Below are positions 33,291 to 43,772 of a DNA stretch of 64,000 nt, in pieces. Every line of letters starts with the position of its first letter. Position 1 is the first letter of the stretch. The notes beneath the pieces are model-generated. The model saw nothing but the letters and a program-made list of their open reading frames with translations, searched no databases and was not told the origin of the DNA. Made by a program: the position numbers and the translations under genes. The DNA is from Metaphire vulgaris. Lineage: Eukaryota > Annelida > Clitellata > Crassiclitellata > Megascolecidae. The DNA lies in NCBI GenBank assembly GCA_018105865.1, contig CM030837.1, positions 10,070,725 to 10,134,724 of the forward strand, read 5' to 3'.

Positions 33291-33894
33291 GTGAGTCTTC
33301 AATATGCTCGTTCATTTATCACCTCTATTTATTTCTTGCTTGTATTCATTTTTTATTTATTCATTTATCCTGCTCTTTTTGCTGCCCTTTTTAAGGCTTC
33401 ATGTAGTTTTATGCGCTTGTACAGTCAAAAACGTTTTTCATCCAGTTTCTTCTCGGTCAACACCATTCCCTATCCCTTCTATTCTACACTGTACATACTA
33501 TTGGTAACAATGGCAGGTCTCCAGCCGAACCTTTCATTAGTAGCCGGCGTATGACATTTTTCTAGATATTATATCTATTTCCTGTTTTTCCTTTTTCTAT
33601 GATTCTGTCGCTTGTTACCTTGTCAATCAAGCCGAGTCTCAAGATCCTTCTGTACTAAAAACTCGAAGACCGTGGTCTTTTTATAACCTTCCTGTTCATT
33701 GTCCAGGATTCGCATCCCTAAGGGTATTCCCATTGGGTAGCAATTAGCATTGAGTGAGCCTCTTCTGAGTTCAGGTGTAGCAGATTATTTGATTCCCATA
33801 TAATGATAATTCATTATAACTCATTAACAACTCATTATGCACTATATATAATAATAATAAATCCCTTCATTATAATAACTATATTACTACAGTA
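33291..33894. other. no gene recognised; candidate intron start
   Basis: Begins with the donor GTGAGT. AT-rich with overlapping shadow frames that lack motifs. Confidence 0.4.
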
Positions 33895-34205
33895 TAAAGG
33901 TAAAGGTAGTCCCATTTTCGATTTTCGAGCGTTGGGGCCGGTGCTGAGCTCCGGCTACTAGGCAAGCAGCAACGCAGGTGGCTTGCGCCATTAATCTAGA
34001 GTAGGTTGCCATCACTTTCTCTAGACCCACATTTTACCCTTCGCAGCTTAACGCAGCAACCAATTCATCGACGCCTAAGCGATGAACAGCTTGGTTGGCC
34101 GCCGGCAACACGGCTAGAATCCGGGATGGTCACCCATCCAAGTACTAACCGCGCTCGACGTTGCTTAACTTCGGTGTTCTGGCGAGAACCGATCGCACAG
34201 CGCCA
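33895..34205 (-). mobile_element. SINE with 5S rRNA-derived head, minus strand
   Basis: Reading the minus strand from 34205: GAAGTTAAGCAACGTCGAGC (34154-34173) then GGTTAGTACTTGGATGGGTG (34133-34152), which follow the 5S rRNA internal promoter (A box and C box) closely. The body (34121-33895) includes GGGTCTAGAGAAAGTGATGG, CAACCTACTCTAGATTAATG and GCCTAGTAGCCGGAGC and is shared with the SINEs at 34317-34487 and 42968. It has the layout of a SINE3-type element. The body motif 'GTCTxGxxAAxxxATGGCAAxCT' resembles domains shared among animal SINEs (possibly the Meta domain; not verified). Confidence 0.8.
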
Positions 34206-34487
34206 GGGGCCTGTGGTAACAGCGCTGGACGGTGGAGCGAACCTGGCCTTAGAGCGAACCGACCTTAGGGCTCCTGCGGGGATCGAACCCGCGATCCCCG
34301 CAGGAGCCCTAAGGTCGACTCAGCCTTCATTCGCTAGAGGGCAGTGATAAATGAGTAGCAGCTGTGGCTGCGAAGGTAAAACGCGGGTCTAGAGAAAGCA
34401 ATGGCAAACTACTCTAGATTAATGGCTTTAGCCACATGCGTCGCTGCTTGCCTGACACCGGAGATCACGCCGGTACAGTATATAACT
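34206..34487 (+). mobile_element. SINE with tRNA-type head, rearranged, plus strand
   Basis: Starts with CTGTGGTAACAGCGCTGGAC (A-box part of the tRNA head seen at 43252), then a palindrome at 34261-34316 in place of the B-box segment, then the common SINE body: TAAGGTCGACTCAGCC, AAAACGCGGGTCTAGAGAAA, ATGGCAAACTACTCTAGATT and GCTGCTTGCCTGACACCGGA. Directly head to head with the 5S-headed SINE. The B-box consensus GGTTCGATCCC is recovered on the minus strand of the palindrome's left arm. Confidence 0.75.
34261..34316. repeat. perfect 25-bp inverted repeat, 6-nt loop, inside the SINE
   Basis: Arms GACCTTAGGGCTCCTGCGGG(GATCG) and its exact complement around AACCCG. It equals the tRNA B-box/linker segment copied in both orientations. 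Confidence 0.95.
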
Positions 34488-34813
34488 ATAATAATAACTC
34501 CTCTCATTATTTTATATACAGGGTGTAAAAGTGAAAAGGGCACCCCTTTATGATATTTAATATCTCGGCTGTGTGTATAGCGATTTCAATGAAATTTATA
34601 TACCATATACCTGGGAACGTTTTTGATGCAATTGCCAAATTTCATGCTGATATCTTTAGTGTTTGCTGAAATATGGCCAAACAACTAAAGAGACCCACAT
34701 TTTAAAATTGACATTGGAATATTACGTAATAATAAAGTGTTAGAACATTTTAAAAAGTTTTTGGGCCCTAAACGTAAAGGGGGTTTCAGATGATTTGTTG
34801 CGGGAGCAGGTGC

Positions 34814-35230
34814 TCAAAATGCCCATGCACCCTTAGCCTTCACACGTGCCGACAAGCGCTTCTTCACTGACAATATCGACTTCTTGATCTGGTCTTCAGG
34901 CAAACTCTCCCAGATATTCTTCAGCACAGTCTTCAACTCCGTGATGTTCTGTGGCTTTGGCTGATACTTTTGATATCTGTCGAGCATGATTCCCCAGACG
35001 TGGAAGTCAAGTGGATTGATATCTGGGGAGTTGGGTGGCCAGTCATTTTCTTGATGAAATCTGGACAATATTGCTACAGAAAATCCTGGGTCCTGAGAGC
35101 AGAGTGTGCGGGTGTTTCGTCTTGCTTGAATATGAAATCTTCTCCAAGCATATCATGACAGTCCTGCAGCCAATCATAATGCTGCTGTGTTTATCTGTTG
35201 GCCGTAAGTAACCATTGACCTTGTCTGGCC
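34814..35230 (-). pseudogene. Tc1/mariner transposase, C-terminal relic
   Basis: Minus frame 35068-34814 gives NDWPPNSPDINPLDFHVWG, the catalytic-end signature of Tc1/mariner transposases (SPDxNPxE/D...W), followed by ELKTVLKNIWESLPEDQIKK. Upstream on the same strand, FIFKQDETPAHSALRTQDFL (about 35080-35140) carries the second catalytic Asp (QQDxAPxH pattern). A stop and a frame change separate the two blocks and the first Asp region is not found, so the protein is dead. Confidence 0.8.
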
Positions 35231-35458
35231 CGGTGACAACGACGCAATTTTAGACTTAAAAACGATACAAATTACTATGACGTTATCTCCTGTTTGTCAA
35301 TTTAAAAATGTGGGTCTCTTTAGTTTTTTGGCCATATTTTAGCAATCTCTGAAGCTATCAGCATGAAATTTGGCAATTGCATTAAAAATATTCCCTGGTA
35401 TATGGCCTGTAAATTTCATTAAAATCGCTTTACAAGCAGCCGAGATATTAAATATCAA

Positions 35459-35637
35459 CAGCGATGCTGTTCTTCCATACTCTTCAGTCCTTCAGTTGAA
35501 TACATCCACCATCCCTACCGTTGTCTTCTGGTACAGTTGGTCCACGGCACCTTATTCCGTATTATTCGGTGCAATCCCAGGAGGCTTCCCCGCCCAGGAC
35601 TTTCCCCATCCGCCACCCGGGGGACGCGCCTTTACGA
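35459..35637 (-). repeat. 179-bp block identical to 36082-36260, inverted
   Basis: Base-for-base reverse complement of 36082-36260. It interrupts the right terminal repeat of the mariner and is flanked by ATATTAAATATCA on both sides. Confidence 0.95.
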
Positions 35638-35686
35638 TATTAAATATCATATATCAAATATCATTTTCACTTTTACACCCTGTATA

Positions 35687-36081
35687 TCGTAACTCTATAT
35701 AATAATAACTCCCTAGTTTGACAGAAGCCACCTGAGGCAGTGATGCCAATTGCAAATTTTATAAATTTTAATTTTTTCGATAATTTTATTTGCGATATTT
35801 CGAAACTGTGTGCGAAAAAGGTTTGGTCTTTTCGTCATTTTTGAGCTTATTTCGTTGTGGTTCATGTCGGTATATTTCCCCTGTATTCTATAATTTTTTA
35901 TTTTTTGCTATAACCAGACTAGTTGTTTTAGATTTGCTATTACTGCTCGCCTATTGCCGTTATAAGCATTCATTCATTAGCTACTGTGGGCTTTTTCCTT
36001 CTTTATATTTATTGAATCTCTAACTCAATTGAATGTTGTTCTTTTTAATATTTGGTATACTCCTCGTGCTGGGGTACAACG
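35687..36081. other. no gene recognised
   Basis: AT-rich, no motif. Shadow frames only. Confidence 0.5.
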
Positions 36082-36260
36082 TCGTAAAGGCGCGTCCCCC
36101 GGGTGGCGGATGGGGAAAGTCCTGGGCGGGGAAGCCTCCTGGGATTGCACCGAATAATACGGAATAAGGTGCCGTGGACCAACTGTACCAGAAGACAACG
36201 GTAGGGATGGTGGATGTATTCAACTGAAGGACTGAAGAGTATGGAAGAACAGCATCGCTG
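36082..36260 (+). repeat. source or partner of the 179-bp inverted copy
   Basis: Part of a GC-richer block (about 36050-36470) that reads on plus GGGTGGCGGATGGGGAAAGT and CCTGGGCGGGGAAGCCTCC. The longest frame is on minus (36463-36020). I do not recognise it; it could be the 3' region of an unidentified repeat. Confidence 0.8.
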
Positions 36261-36935
36261 GCGGAAGATCTTCGTACGCTGTCGTGCAAGAAGAGGGCGC
36301 GTGTCCAACTATATGGGACATTGCGGCCAGCTCGATATACCGAGAAGTCATGACCAGTGCTCGGCGAAAACAGTGTCATGGAAGGACACAAGACGGGAAC
36401 AGGAGGCGGATCAACATTCTGTGTCTCGCTATTGACAGTGAAATCATGATAAGACGTATACAATATGACAACTAATCTTTCACATACGACCGATCATTCA
36501 TATACAGTTAATGCGAGCACTCTATTTGAACTAAACGGATTGAAACTAAACGTTAACGTTAATATACCTATATTAACGTTAATCTTGAATTCTGCTCAAT
36601 TGCAGAGCAAAGCAACTTCGGCACAATGAGAAACCGCCCTCAGATCAGAGAAAGATTTGGAAACTGGATGAAATTTTTTTGTCTTTGTGGACATGCAATT
36701 GAAACTTAAAAGTTAATACTTTTTCTCTTATTTTGAGTCCACCGTCTGAGACTTTAAACTCATATCATGCACACTTTATGTGGTGCCCAAGGTTTTTCTT
36801 GGTCAACCAATTTAGCTCAGAAATATGCATGCTACACTTTATGTTCAATTTCAGACACATCTCTCCTTTGTTTAGGTGTTGTCAAACAAACATAAAATGT
36901 AGCAGAACTTGTCAGCCGTCCACGAAGTGTTTGAG
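36261..36935. other. no gene recognised; small palindrome
   Basis: Contains TAACGTTAATATA, CC, TATATTAACGTTA at about 36556-36583, a 13-bp perfect stem with a 2-nt loop. Otherwise nothing of note. Confidence 0.5.
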
Positions 36936-36939
36936 TGCT

Positions 36940-37935
<996 letters not shown>

Positions 37936-37959
37936 ATATGGTTTGGTTGGTATGGGTTG

Positions 37960-38345
37960 GTTCCGGACCTCGAAATTGAATTTTATTTTCATGAGCAATT
38001 TCATCCTCCATGAACTTCATTGGCTTCCAGTCCAGTCACGGATACAACACAAACTATGCACTCTCATGTTCTGTGCACGGAATGGTCTTTGTCCGACCTA
38101 TCTGGCCGATTTGCTCCAGCCAACATCAACCGCCAGTGGTAGACCAGGCCTACGATCAGCCTCTACCAGCCAATACCGGAAACCTCGTCTTTCGGACAAC
38201 GAGCCTTCTCGTACGCTGGACCCCATACCTGAAACGCCCTTCCACCAGCGCTACGGAACATAAAGTCACCAGTCGCTTTTCGTAAGCAGTTGAAGACACA
38301 TCTGTTTAATTGTGCTTATAATCATCGTCATGTTCTCTGTCCTGT
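37960..38345 (+). pseudogene. L2-type LINE C-terminal fragment
   Basis: Encodes LHWLPVQSRIQHKLCTLMF, CPTYLADLLQPTS, RPGLRSASTSQY and, in a second frame, a damaged FGPxxWNxLP region and LKTHLFNCAYNHRH. 5'-truncated, with a frameshift near 38200. Confidence 0.75.
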
Positions 38346-38690
38346 GACAGGTTCAAGGCTCCATTGTTTCCATTCTTCTCTGCGTCTTGCTTCTTCTTTG
38401 ATTTGTGCATAGGTCTTATGACGCTGTATATCTGTTTTCATAAGTCCAATAGCATCCTTCTTGGTCTTCCTTTTGTCTTTCTTCCTGTTATTCTTTTCTC
38501 AATTACTGTTCTGAGTAACGATTCTCCTCTTAGTCCAATCCAGTTCCTTTTTCTTTTTATGGTGCTGATTATCGATCTTTGTTCGTCCACCATCTGTAGT
38601 ACTTCATCGTTTGTTTTCTTGTACGTCCACTTAATGTTTTCCATTCTTATCCATATCCACATTTCGAATTATAATGCTTATAATAATTGA
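38346..38690 (-). pseudogene. RTE3-like LINE C-terminal fragment
   Basis: Minus frame 38662-38438: MWIWIRMENIKWTYKKTNDE, VLQMVDEQRSIISTIKRKRN and TGRKTKGRPRRMLLDL, the wrist/C-terminal segment of RTE RT proteins. Confidence 0.7.
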
Positions 38691-38855
38691 CATTAATTGT
38701 AATGCGCTTGCTAACATTAATTGTTTAAATGAAATTAATTTTGTACTTGTAGTAACTTTATATTTTAACTCCATATAATTCATTCAGGGCTCCTGATGGC
38801 TGGGTGTCTGATCAGAGTCTGAGCAGAATCGAATAAGCGAAATATTTGGGAAATG

Positions 38856-38920
38856 GAAGAAACGAAATATGTTAAAACCCGAAGAGGAGCTCTTCGGGTT
38901 TTAACATATTTCGTTTCTTC
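38856..38920. repeat. perfect 31-bp hairpin with 3-nt loop
   Basis: GAAGAAACGAAATATG...CCCGAAGAG, loop GAG, then the exact complement. Longest perfect foldback in the window. Confidence 0.95.
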
Positions 38921-38924
38921 TGAT

Positions 38925-39520
38925 TTCGTCCTGACACAGGCGTCTTCATTCCAGTATAGGTGTTCTATCAGCTTATTTTTTAAGTCTGGTATCCCTGTAG
39001 TATCATGACTTCCCTTAATTTGTGCTTAAATTTGTCGAAAGATTTTGAATAAAAGTCTACGAAGCATATGTTGGTATCTTTTTTAGTGTTAATATTGCTT
39101 TGCATATAGTTTGTAGCTGTAAGCTAGCCTCTTCTGTGTCTATGCTCTTTCTAAATCCAGTTTGATTTTTCAGCAATGAGTTTTTCTATAATTGCGGTGA
39201 TTGCTTTCTATTGAGTGCAGCAGAATTTTGAGGGGTGTGAGTTCAGTCGTTGCTCTCTTTGCTTGTTAGTCTTATGGATGAGAATAAATGGGAATGAATT
39301 TTATAAATTCATCTCCTGTATCTTTTGTTCATTAGTGCTGTCAATGTCTGTATTCTTCTTTATAAAAACTTTACCGAGATCTCACCTGATCTTTGACATT
39401 TCTTTTTCACAGTATTCTTATTACTGACTGCACGAGTTTGGTTGTTATTAGGTTTTGAACATTTGTTCTTCTTTTCTCCCTCTTCTGTTTACAAATTGTC
39501 CACGTTTTCTTTTCATCTAT
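38925..39520 (-). pseudogene. RTE-like LINE RT fragment, minus strand
   Basis: Reverse complement holds ICFVDFYSKSFDKFKHKLRE (about 39010-39075), equivalent to the FIDYxKAFD palm block, and further degraded RT and linker sequence up to about 39520. Many stops. Confidence 0.55.
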
Positions 39521-39589
39521 TTCCTCTTTATTTGTCGAGAGATGACCATACTTTAGTCTAGTTTTGCAATTAAAAATTCCAGTCCTGTA

Positions 39590-40500
39590 CTTTGTCAGAA
39601 ATCGGAAACCTGTACATAAATCAATAAATATCTATCCGTGTGATTGGAAAATACTCTGAACCAGGAACGCTGGAAAGAGGTTAAGACAAGGATTCCCTAT
39701 TCTACCGTTACTGTTCAATATCTACACAGAATAACTCATAAGTGAAGCCTTTATTTATTTATTTATTTAAAGACAATTTCTATAGCGCCGTGCACTAGGT
39801 TAAGGCCTACGACAAGGGCGCTGTACACACACATAGTCAACCATAACCTAAACTAAAAAGGTGCGTCTTTAGTTCTCTCAGGAACAGTCCAGCAGAGTTG
39901 GCCTCAGTCACTACAGTCGGCAAGGCATTCCAAAGCCTTATAATCATACCATAAAGTATGGTTCCCGCGAGAGAAGGACCTGTCTCCGAACTTCGGAGTC
40001 TGTGACGGAGGCGGAACGAGCAGTAGGACACGATGGCCGGAGCGAAGTGCCGACCTCCGTGCGTTCGACGTTGATCTTAGGACCAGCTCAGCCAGGTACT
40101 GTGGACAGTGCGGGTCATTTAACGCTCGGAAGGTGAGCCAGCAGCGCTTATGGATAATGCGCTCCCGGGCTCGAAGCCAGTGCAGCTGATCACGCAGTAG
40201 GGGGGTCACATGAGCTCTCCAGGGGCTGCTGAAGACGACCCGAGCAGCTTTGAGATAATAGATGAGTAGTGGTGGGAGTAAAATGATAAGGGACATGATT
40301 TGCTGATGACCAGGCAATTATGGCAAACACCAACCATGGATTGCACAGGTTGATGGACTCTCTTAGTGCAACATAAAATGATTACGGAATGAAAATCAAT
40401 TTAAAGAAGACAAAGGTCATGGAAATCATGACAGATGGGAAAGCACAGAAAGGGCGACCAAGGACATCGATGCTGTAGTAGATGTTTGATACTACGGGGA
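39590..40500 (+). mobile_element. RTE3 LINE interrupted by a family B LINE
   Basis: 39600-39755 follows 52905-53060 (GGAAACCTGTACAT, ACTCTGAACCAGGAAC, CTGTTCAATATCTACACAG) and 40305-40450 follows 53110 onward (TGATGACCAGGCAATTATGG, GATTACGGAATGAAAATC). The 39756-40306 insert lies between them. About 35 bp of the RTE3 sequence are missing at the join, so the insertion deleted target DNA or the gap came later. Confidence 0.7.
39756..40306 (-). pseudogene. CR1-type LINE (family B), 3' end, minus strand
   Basis: Minus frames encode WRAHVTPLLRDQLHWLRARE, CPQYLAELVLRSTSNARRSA, RLWNALPTVVTEA and ELKTHLFSLGYG. On minus, the 3' end has the GGCGCTATAGAAATTGTC motif then (TAAA)n at 39756-39770. A different tail repeat from the copies at 7908 and 30690. 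Confidence 0.8.
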
Positions 40501-40904
40501 AAACAAGTATGGGTATTCAGCCCTGAAGATAAAAGCTCAAGATAGAGAAGAGTGGCGACGCTGGAGTATGGGACCTGTCTTTCAACAGAGCACCTGAAGA
40601 AGAAGATCTAGATTCTCCACTGCTCTGTAATCCATTTTATAACATTTGATTAGTGTATGTTTGCAACTCGTTTGTCTGTCCCGGTGCGTTTTGGTGTCTT
40701 AAAAAAAGAAACTAATACATAAAGATAAAACTTAAAATGCATTTTTGACGCAATGCAAAAATCAGACTGCACGGATGTGCCGTGTGTTTTGTGTATGTTT
40801 GCAACTCGATCACTATCTCCATTCGCAGTCTACGACAAGGTAAACTTTTATAGACTTCCTGCCCTTTAAATTCTGCATTATATCATACAGTATTCAGATC
40901 AGAA
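40501..40904. other. no gene recognised
   Basis: Includes GTATGTTTGCAACTCG at two places (40663 and 40793), a local duplication. No frame. Confidence 0.45.
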
Positions 40905-41110
40905 CTGAAATAATTCCTTCCTGTTTCAAAAATCATTTCCTCCATAATCGTTTAACCCAACATCGCTGTCCTATGAATATACTGACCATTGCTTTAATGA
41001 CCATTGCACCTTTCGTATAGCTCTTTTAAAATAGAATGAGAGCCAAGAATAAGCAGCTACTGCGGTACTACTCAAGGAGCGCTACATATTTACTTCTATT
41101 TCTTCTTTAG
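40905..41110 (+). mobile_element. L2-type LINE 3' end, diverged
   Basis: TTTCCTCCATAATCG, GACCATTGCACCTTTCG, GAATAAGCAGCTACTG and GCGCTACATATTTAC follow the family A tail with many changes. Confidence 0.6.
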
Positions 41111-41121
41111 AGAGCTTTAAC

Positions 41122-41367
41122 CAGGGACGTCATTTCATTGTTTTTCAGGGGGCGCAAAACTTTTGCAGTATTTTTTAAATACCTATGCAGTGTGCAAATT
41201 GTTTTTTGTCTATAGTACATGCTACGTACTATACTACCAGTGATTGTAATAAAATTATAAAAGCAATTGAGAACACAATGAATCTAAGAACACAAAAATT
41301 CGCGAAAATTTGTTCTCCTCAAAATCAGGGGGTACGGCCCCTGCACTCCCCCCAAATGACGTCCCTG
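41122..41367. mobile_element. hAT MITE, 246 bp
   Basis: Ends CAGGGACGTCATTT and AAATGACGTCCCTG. GCTTTAAC is duplicated exactly at 41114-41121 and 41368-41375. No coding capacity. Confidence 0.9.
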
Positions 41368-41832
41368 GCTTTAACTTATCAAGACTAATATTTCGATTAC
41401 GCAGAGCGGCTTTCTGAACTTAAGTCAAGGGGAGTATTCTGCGCACTATCAATTTCTAATTGCTTCTGCCGTATTTTTTTATTTCGTATGTTTCTTCATA
41501 GCTATTGCTTCTTAGCTTTTAGTTGCTTTTGATTTCTGACTTTATTTTCCAACTTTATCCTATTTATCTACAATATAGGGCAATATTTTTTAAGCAAGCA
41601 GTCACTATCTAATTATATTTATTGCTAAGCGCTTTATGCGGTCAAATTCATTATATTGCAACGATTTTTTGGGAAATAGTTCTACAATTCCTGGATATTG
41701 GCTATTTGCCTATTGTCTATTGTAAATGATTCCCATTAAGTTATTATAATTTCGACAAATTGATATAACGTTGATGTAACGTCTAATCTTTTTTAATATT
41801 TTGAATTGCACGGGTAAAATTTGTATATACAG

Positions 41833-42059
41833 ACAAAGACTGTTGCGAATTAAAGCTGATGGATTCAAATCTGCAAGTGGCGATTGAAGCGAACCGCAGT
41901 TTTCCTGTAGGAAACTACTCTTCAATTAAAGCCCGATTTTGTACAACTGATGCCATATTCATTCAATTATGGAAGAAAGTTAATGAAAGTGCTTTCGAGT
42001 TAAAGTGGCAAACTCAATTCAATGCGTCTATGAGTGATACTGAAAAGGCATACATTACG
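41833..42059 (+). CDS. candidate host exon: ectodomain-like segment
   Basis: After TTGTATATACAG (AG at 41831-41832) the frame AC|AAA GAC TGT TGC... stays open for 75 codons and ends at a GTGAAT donor-like site (42060), phase 0. The protein segment begins KDCCELKLMDSNLQVAIEAN and has FCTTDAIFIQLWKKVNESAF and ELKWQTQFNASMS, with three Cys, two Trp and N-glycosylation sequons (NRS, NYS, NES, NAS). This composition fits an extracellular domain; no family was recognised. The first two bases complete the codon left open by the exon at 33181-33290 (T+AC). There is no similarity to any transposon in the window. Confidence 0.4.
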
Positions 42060-42149
42060 GTGAATCTAATAATTTTTTAAAAATTAATAATTATCATACT
42101 TTTAAATTATTTAAAATAAATCCTTTCGTCTTGTTTTGAAACACACGCG

Positions 42150-42183
42150 CGTGCGTGTAAAAACAAGACACACACGCACGCGA

Positions 42184-42216
<33 letters not shown>

Positions 42217-42242
42217 GCCTGTCTGTCCGTCTGTCTGTCTCT
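42150..42242 (+). repeat. CACACG hairpin and (GTCT)n microsatellite
   Basis: 42150-42182 has CGCGTGCGTGT...ACACGCACGCG, an 11-bp stem. 42184-42242 has about 14 TGTC units with two variants. Confidence 0.9.
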
Positions 42243-42958
42243 CAACCCCCAATCGTTGGCTCATGCCTCTGTTGCAAGTAAGTTAGGCTATTGCAATGCA
42301 CCTCACTTTGCTTCCCTTAAATTGTACCTTGTACTTTACAATCTGTAGCCTACTCGTCTTGTGGAAGTATTTCCGATTTTATTCTGACGATACACAATGC
42401 AATAAAGAGTGCTTCATTAGCAGCCAGTTTCTGACTCCGTCGGGACTACAATACTCCTTACCACGCCATGGCGTAATGTCATCTTCCGTTGGCCACGGTT
42501 GTGAGGTCAGGACCCTCGGCTGGCTATGCGAGAAGATGCTTCTTCAGTACTTCGTGGTCGGAGGCCTTCTGACATTATTGAACTGGAAATTCAGCGCTGT
42601 TTTCCACTCTCTTTTATTCTCCGTGCGGATATCCATTGTCCCTAAATCACGCCAGTCTCTCACCAGCGTCGGCCATTAAGAGTAACTGGATTCTCTTTCT
42701 GGAAACCCTTAAAAGTGTCTCGTTTTGAGGAATTCCCATTTCGCAGAATTCTCGTATCACTGGAAATAAAATGCCCTTTAAGCAGCACGGCAAAAGTTCG
42801 GCATATTCTGTTTAATTTGTGCTAAGTCCAAAAATTAGACAGTTTTATACAAGTTGATTGCTCATCGTTATTTTATTTCTTGACTTTCTATGAATCAACG
42901 GGCTCTGCAAATGGATAACAGCTGTCTTGCTGTTCATTAATCAGTTCTTCGTTATTCT
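42243..42958. other. no firm gene; weak LINE trace
   Basis: SVASKLGYCNAPHFASLKLY (42262-42325) resembles the 'SRLDYCNSL' block of L2 elements, suggesting an old relic. The 127-codon frame 42296-42679 has no motif. Confidence 0.35.
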
Positions 42959-42967
42959 ACGTACATA

Positions 42968-43252
42968 TAGGTCAAAGTAGGTCCCGTACTCGAGTCCGAG
43001 CTTGGGTTCCGGCGCTTATCTCCGGTCTAGGCAATCAGCGACGTAGGTGGTATAATCCATTCATCTGGGATAGGTTGCCATTACTTTTCCCAGACCCACG
43101 TTTTACCTCGCAACTTAACGCTGCTTCTTATTTTACCACCGACCTCTAGCGAGTAAGGCCTGAGTCGACCTTAGAACTCCTGCGGGAATTGAACCCGCGA
43201 CCTTCATCTCCATCGTCCAACACTGTTACCACTGTGCTAACTTCCCGCCCCA
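42968..43252 (-). mobile_element. SINE with tRNA-derived head, minus strand
   Basis: From 43252 on minus: TTAGCACAGTGG (A box, 43229-43240) and GGTTCAATTCC (B box, 43185-43195), about 35 nt apart as in tRNA genes. Then the shared body TAAGGTCGACTCAGGCC, AAAACGTGGGTCTGGGAAAA, ATGGCAACCTATCCCAGATG and CCGGAGATAAGCGCCGG. Flanks ACGTACATAT and ACGTAAACATAT look like an imperfect target duplication. The head could fold like a tRNA but the element is too long and repeated to be a tRNA gene. Confidence 0.85.
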
Positions 43253-43263
43253 CGTAAACATAT

Positions 43264-43772
43264 CAAACCATTAATTTTCTTTATCATCTTCCTCCTTCTC
43301 GAACCGATCTTCTTTATATTCACCTTCTTCCTCATTATCCTCTACATAATTATTAATTCTCTGCTTGGTTCACCTTGACTCTATTTGTTGATGAACTTTT
43401 TGCTCCTTATGTTTTCTTATGTAAAGGCACTGTCCAGCTGACCTCTGGAGTATCGATTTCTGATGTACATTAAAAAACAAGACATCAGCCTTTATGATGC
43501 CTCGTTTGCTACTGCCTCGCTATAATAATGGATGAAGTATATCCAACATATCTGTCCTTGGGATACCGAGAAAACCAAACCAGCGCAGTTTCCGCATGCC
43601 CGGCAGATTTATCTCCTCTGGTTCCAAATGCTATAACTCAAAGAATGCGCACTTTCGATTGCTGCTGTTTTTGTTATTTCTTGGATGTTTGCGCTTAGCA
43701 TCTTCAATGGTGGTTTCACTTGGGATGCTTTTATGGACGAAGATCTTGGCCAACTTAAAAGTCCTCAACAAC
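43264..43772. other. no firm gene
   Basis: On minus there is MRKLRWFGFLGIPRTDML (about 43550-43600), faintly like the LRWFGHL block of RTE LINEs. Otherwise nothing. Confidence 0.3.

Larger units (their letters stand above)
34517..35684 (-). mobile_element. Tc1/mariner element with TA duplication
   Basis: Ends TACAGGGTGTAAAAGTGAAA and its complement TTCACTTTTACACCCTGTA (35666-35684), flanked by TA at 34515-34516 and 35685-35686. Inner parts are also inverted repeats: GATATTTAATATCTCGGCTG on the left, and CAGCCGAGATATTAAATATC on the right (from 35438). A transposase relic lies on the minus strand. The right inner region holds a 179-bp foreign block (35459-35637). Confidence 0.85.

Noticed and set aside
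34122..34205. Genuine 5S rRNA gene
   Set aside because: Promoter blocks match, but the 5' and 3' ends of 5S are missing and it is fused to a SINE body found elsewhere.
42181..42242. CRISPR-like or coding repeat
   Set aside because: It is a simple TGTC microsatellite; no spacers, and the genome is animal.
43170..43252. Genuine tRNA gene
   Set aside because: A and B boxes are present but the sequence continues into a repeated SINE body without a terminator, and the arms pair poorly.
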